A stretch of DNA of 14,658 nucleotides from positions 1 through 14,658 of the forward strand of contig JBBSMN010000057.1 in NCBI GenBank assembly GCA_038233135.1, given 5' to 3'. A model generated the notes under the pieces. It saw nothing but the letters and a program-made list of their open reading frames with translations. It was not told the origin of the DNA and did not search any database. Origin of the DNA: JACCVL01 sp038233135 (lineage in GTDB: Bacteria; Actinomycetota; Actinomycetes; Propionibacteriales; Nocardioidaceae). This document shows positions 13,607 to 14,658 of this stretch, piece by piece; the stretch's first letter is position 1; each line of letters begins with the position of its first letter. The position numbers and the translations under genes are program-made.

Positions 13607-14658
13607 TCAGGTGGCGGCGACGGCGTACTGCTGCAGTGCACCGGCCAGCCCCGCGTTAACCCTGGCCGTCAGCGCGGTCCCGTCGGCGGTGTGTTCCAAC
13701 GCGACCACCTCGCCATGGGTGTGCACCTGGTGCAGCAGGTCGCCACGCTCGTACGGCAACAGGACCCGCACCTGGAGCTGCGGGCGCGGCAGGTCGTGCT
13801 CGATCGCGGCCAGCATGTCGTCGATGCCCGCACCCGTACGGGCGGAGCAGACGACCGCGTGCGGCTCGCGGGTCTGCAGCCGCGCCAGCACCATCGGGTC
13901 GGCGGCATCGGACTTGTTGATCACGACAATCTCCGGCACCTGGTCGGCACCGATCTCGGCGAACACCTCCCGGACGGCGGCGAGCTGGCCCTCCGGGTCG
14001 GGATGGGCGCCGTCAACGACGTGCAGCACCAGGTCGGAGTCGGCGACCTCCTCCAGCGTCGAGCGGAACGCCTCGACCAGCTGGTGCGGGAGGTGCCGGA
14101 CGAAGCCGACCGTGTCCGACAGCGTGTAGAGGCGGCCGTCACTGGTCTGGCTGCGTCGCGTCGTCGGATCGAGGGTGGCGAAAAGGGCGTCCTCGACCAG
14201 CACTCCGGCCCCGGTGAGCCGGTTGAGCAGCGAGGACTTCCCAGCGTTGGTGTAGCCGGCGATGCTCACCGCCGGGATCTCCCGGCGCTGCCGTTCGGCC
14301 CGCTTGGTGTCCCGCGTCGTGCGCATCTCGGTCAGGGAGCGGCGCAGCTTGGCGATCTTCGTCTTGATCCGCCGCCGGTCGGTCTCGATCTTGGTCTCAC
14401 CGGGACCACGACCGCCGATGCCGCCGCCTTGCGAGCCCACCCGGCCACCCGCCTGGCGGGACAGGTTGCCGCCCCAGCCGCGCAGCCGCTGGGTCATGTA
14501 CTGCAGCTGGGCCAGCTCGACCTGCGCCTTGCCCTCTCGGGAGGTGGCGTGCTGGGCGAAGATGTCCAGGATCAGCCAGGTCCGGTCGATGACCTTGACC
14601 TTGACGACCTCCTCGAGCGCGCGCAGCTGTCCGGGCGAGAGCTCGCCGTCGCAGATCA
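13607..14658 (-). CDS. hflX: GTPase HflX, N-terminal part missing at the window edge
   Basis: This is a ribosome-associated GTPase; HflX splits stalled or inactive 70S ribosomes under stress. About 349 residues are visible. The frame stays open to the last base, reading ICDGELSPGQLRALEEVVKV, so the true start lies beyond 14658. An internal ATG at 14497 is not the start. The HflX domain ends with ELAQLQYMTQRLRGWGG and GGRGPGETKIE. The G domain has G1 GYTNAGKSS, G2 FATLDPTTRR, G3 DTVGF, G4 NKSD and G5 SARTG, all intact. It is read toward dinG, with a 120-bp gap (13487-13606) where I see no gene. Confidence 0.95.
   Translation of the reverse strand, partial: ICDGELSPGQLRALEEVVKVKVIDRTWLILDIFAQHATSREGKAQVELAQLQYMTQRLRGWGGNLSRQAGGRVGSQGGGIGGRGPGETKIETDRRRIKTKIAKLRRSLTEMRTTRDTKRAERQRREIPAVSIAGYTNAGKSSLLNRLTGAGVLVEDALFATLDPTTRRSQTSDGRLYTLSDTVGFVRHLPHQLVEAFRSTLEEVADSDLVLHVVDGAHPDPEGQLAAVREVFAEIGADQVPEIVVINKSDAADPMVLARLQTREPHAVVCSARTGAGIDDMLAAIEHDLPRPQLQVRVLLPYERGDLLHQVHTHGEVVALEHTADGTALTARVNAGLAGALQQYAVAAT

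Overview
The window is very GC-rich DNA with actinobacterial-type genes and frequent GTG starts. The block hflX, dinG, lexA plus a LysM protein gene divergent from lexA is a classic actinobacterial neighbourhood, so the source is most likely a member of Actinomycetota. I cannot place it below phylum level. The genes are densely packed and no tRNA, rRNA, transposase or CRISPR array is visible.

Left part (1-3635): a secreted, EF-hand-bearing CHRD-like surface protein is followed 28 bp later by a class F-type sortase, which looks like a dedicated anchoring pair. A small GNAT-like protein lies on the opposite strand. Next come an RsbW-like ATP-binding regulator with an unusual C-terminal extension and a Dps ferritin with an intact ferroxidase site. 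Dps may be made from a leaderless transcript. The convergent gap after dps holds 22-bp direct repeats and a hairpin.

Middle (3695-7163, minus strand): a tightly overlapping four-gene unit is read in the order acyl-CoA dehydrogenase-like, PIG-L deacetylase, NodS-like methyltransferase, GT2 glycosyltransferase. All three internal junctions overlap by 4-8 bp. It lies directly downstream of a LysM membrane protein gene. The set resembles a sugar-modifying pathway (glycosyl transfer, deacetylation, methylation), but its product is not known to me.

Right part (7164-14658): the LysM gene faces a two-gene phosphatase unit across a 307-bp spacer that carries three LexA-type (SOS) boxes. The phosphatases are a PhoD-type enzyme and a nucleotide pyrophosphatase/alkaline phosphatase-superfamily enzyme. 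Both carry Tat-type signals, and each reading frame is broken by a single-base frameshift in this sequence. lexA follows, with two SOS boxes placed over its own predicted promoter, and then convergent dinG and the 5'-truncated hflX. The SOS logic is the clearest regulatory theme: LexA probably represses itself and the LysM protein, which by position resembles the SOS-induced division suppressors ChiZ, DivS and YneA. It may also control the sugar-modification genes downstream of LysM.
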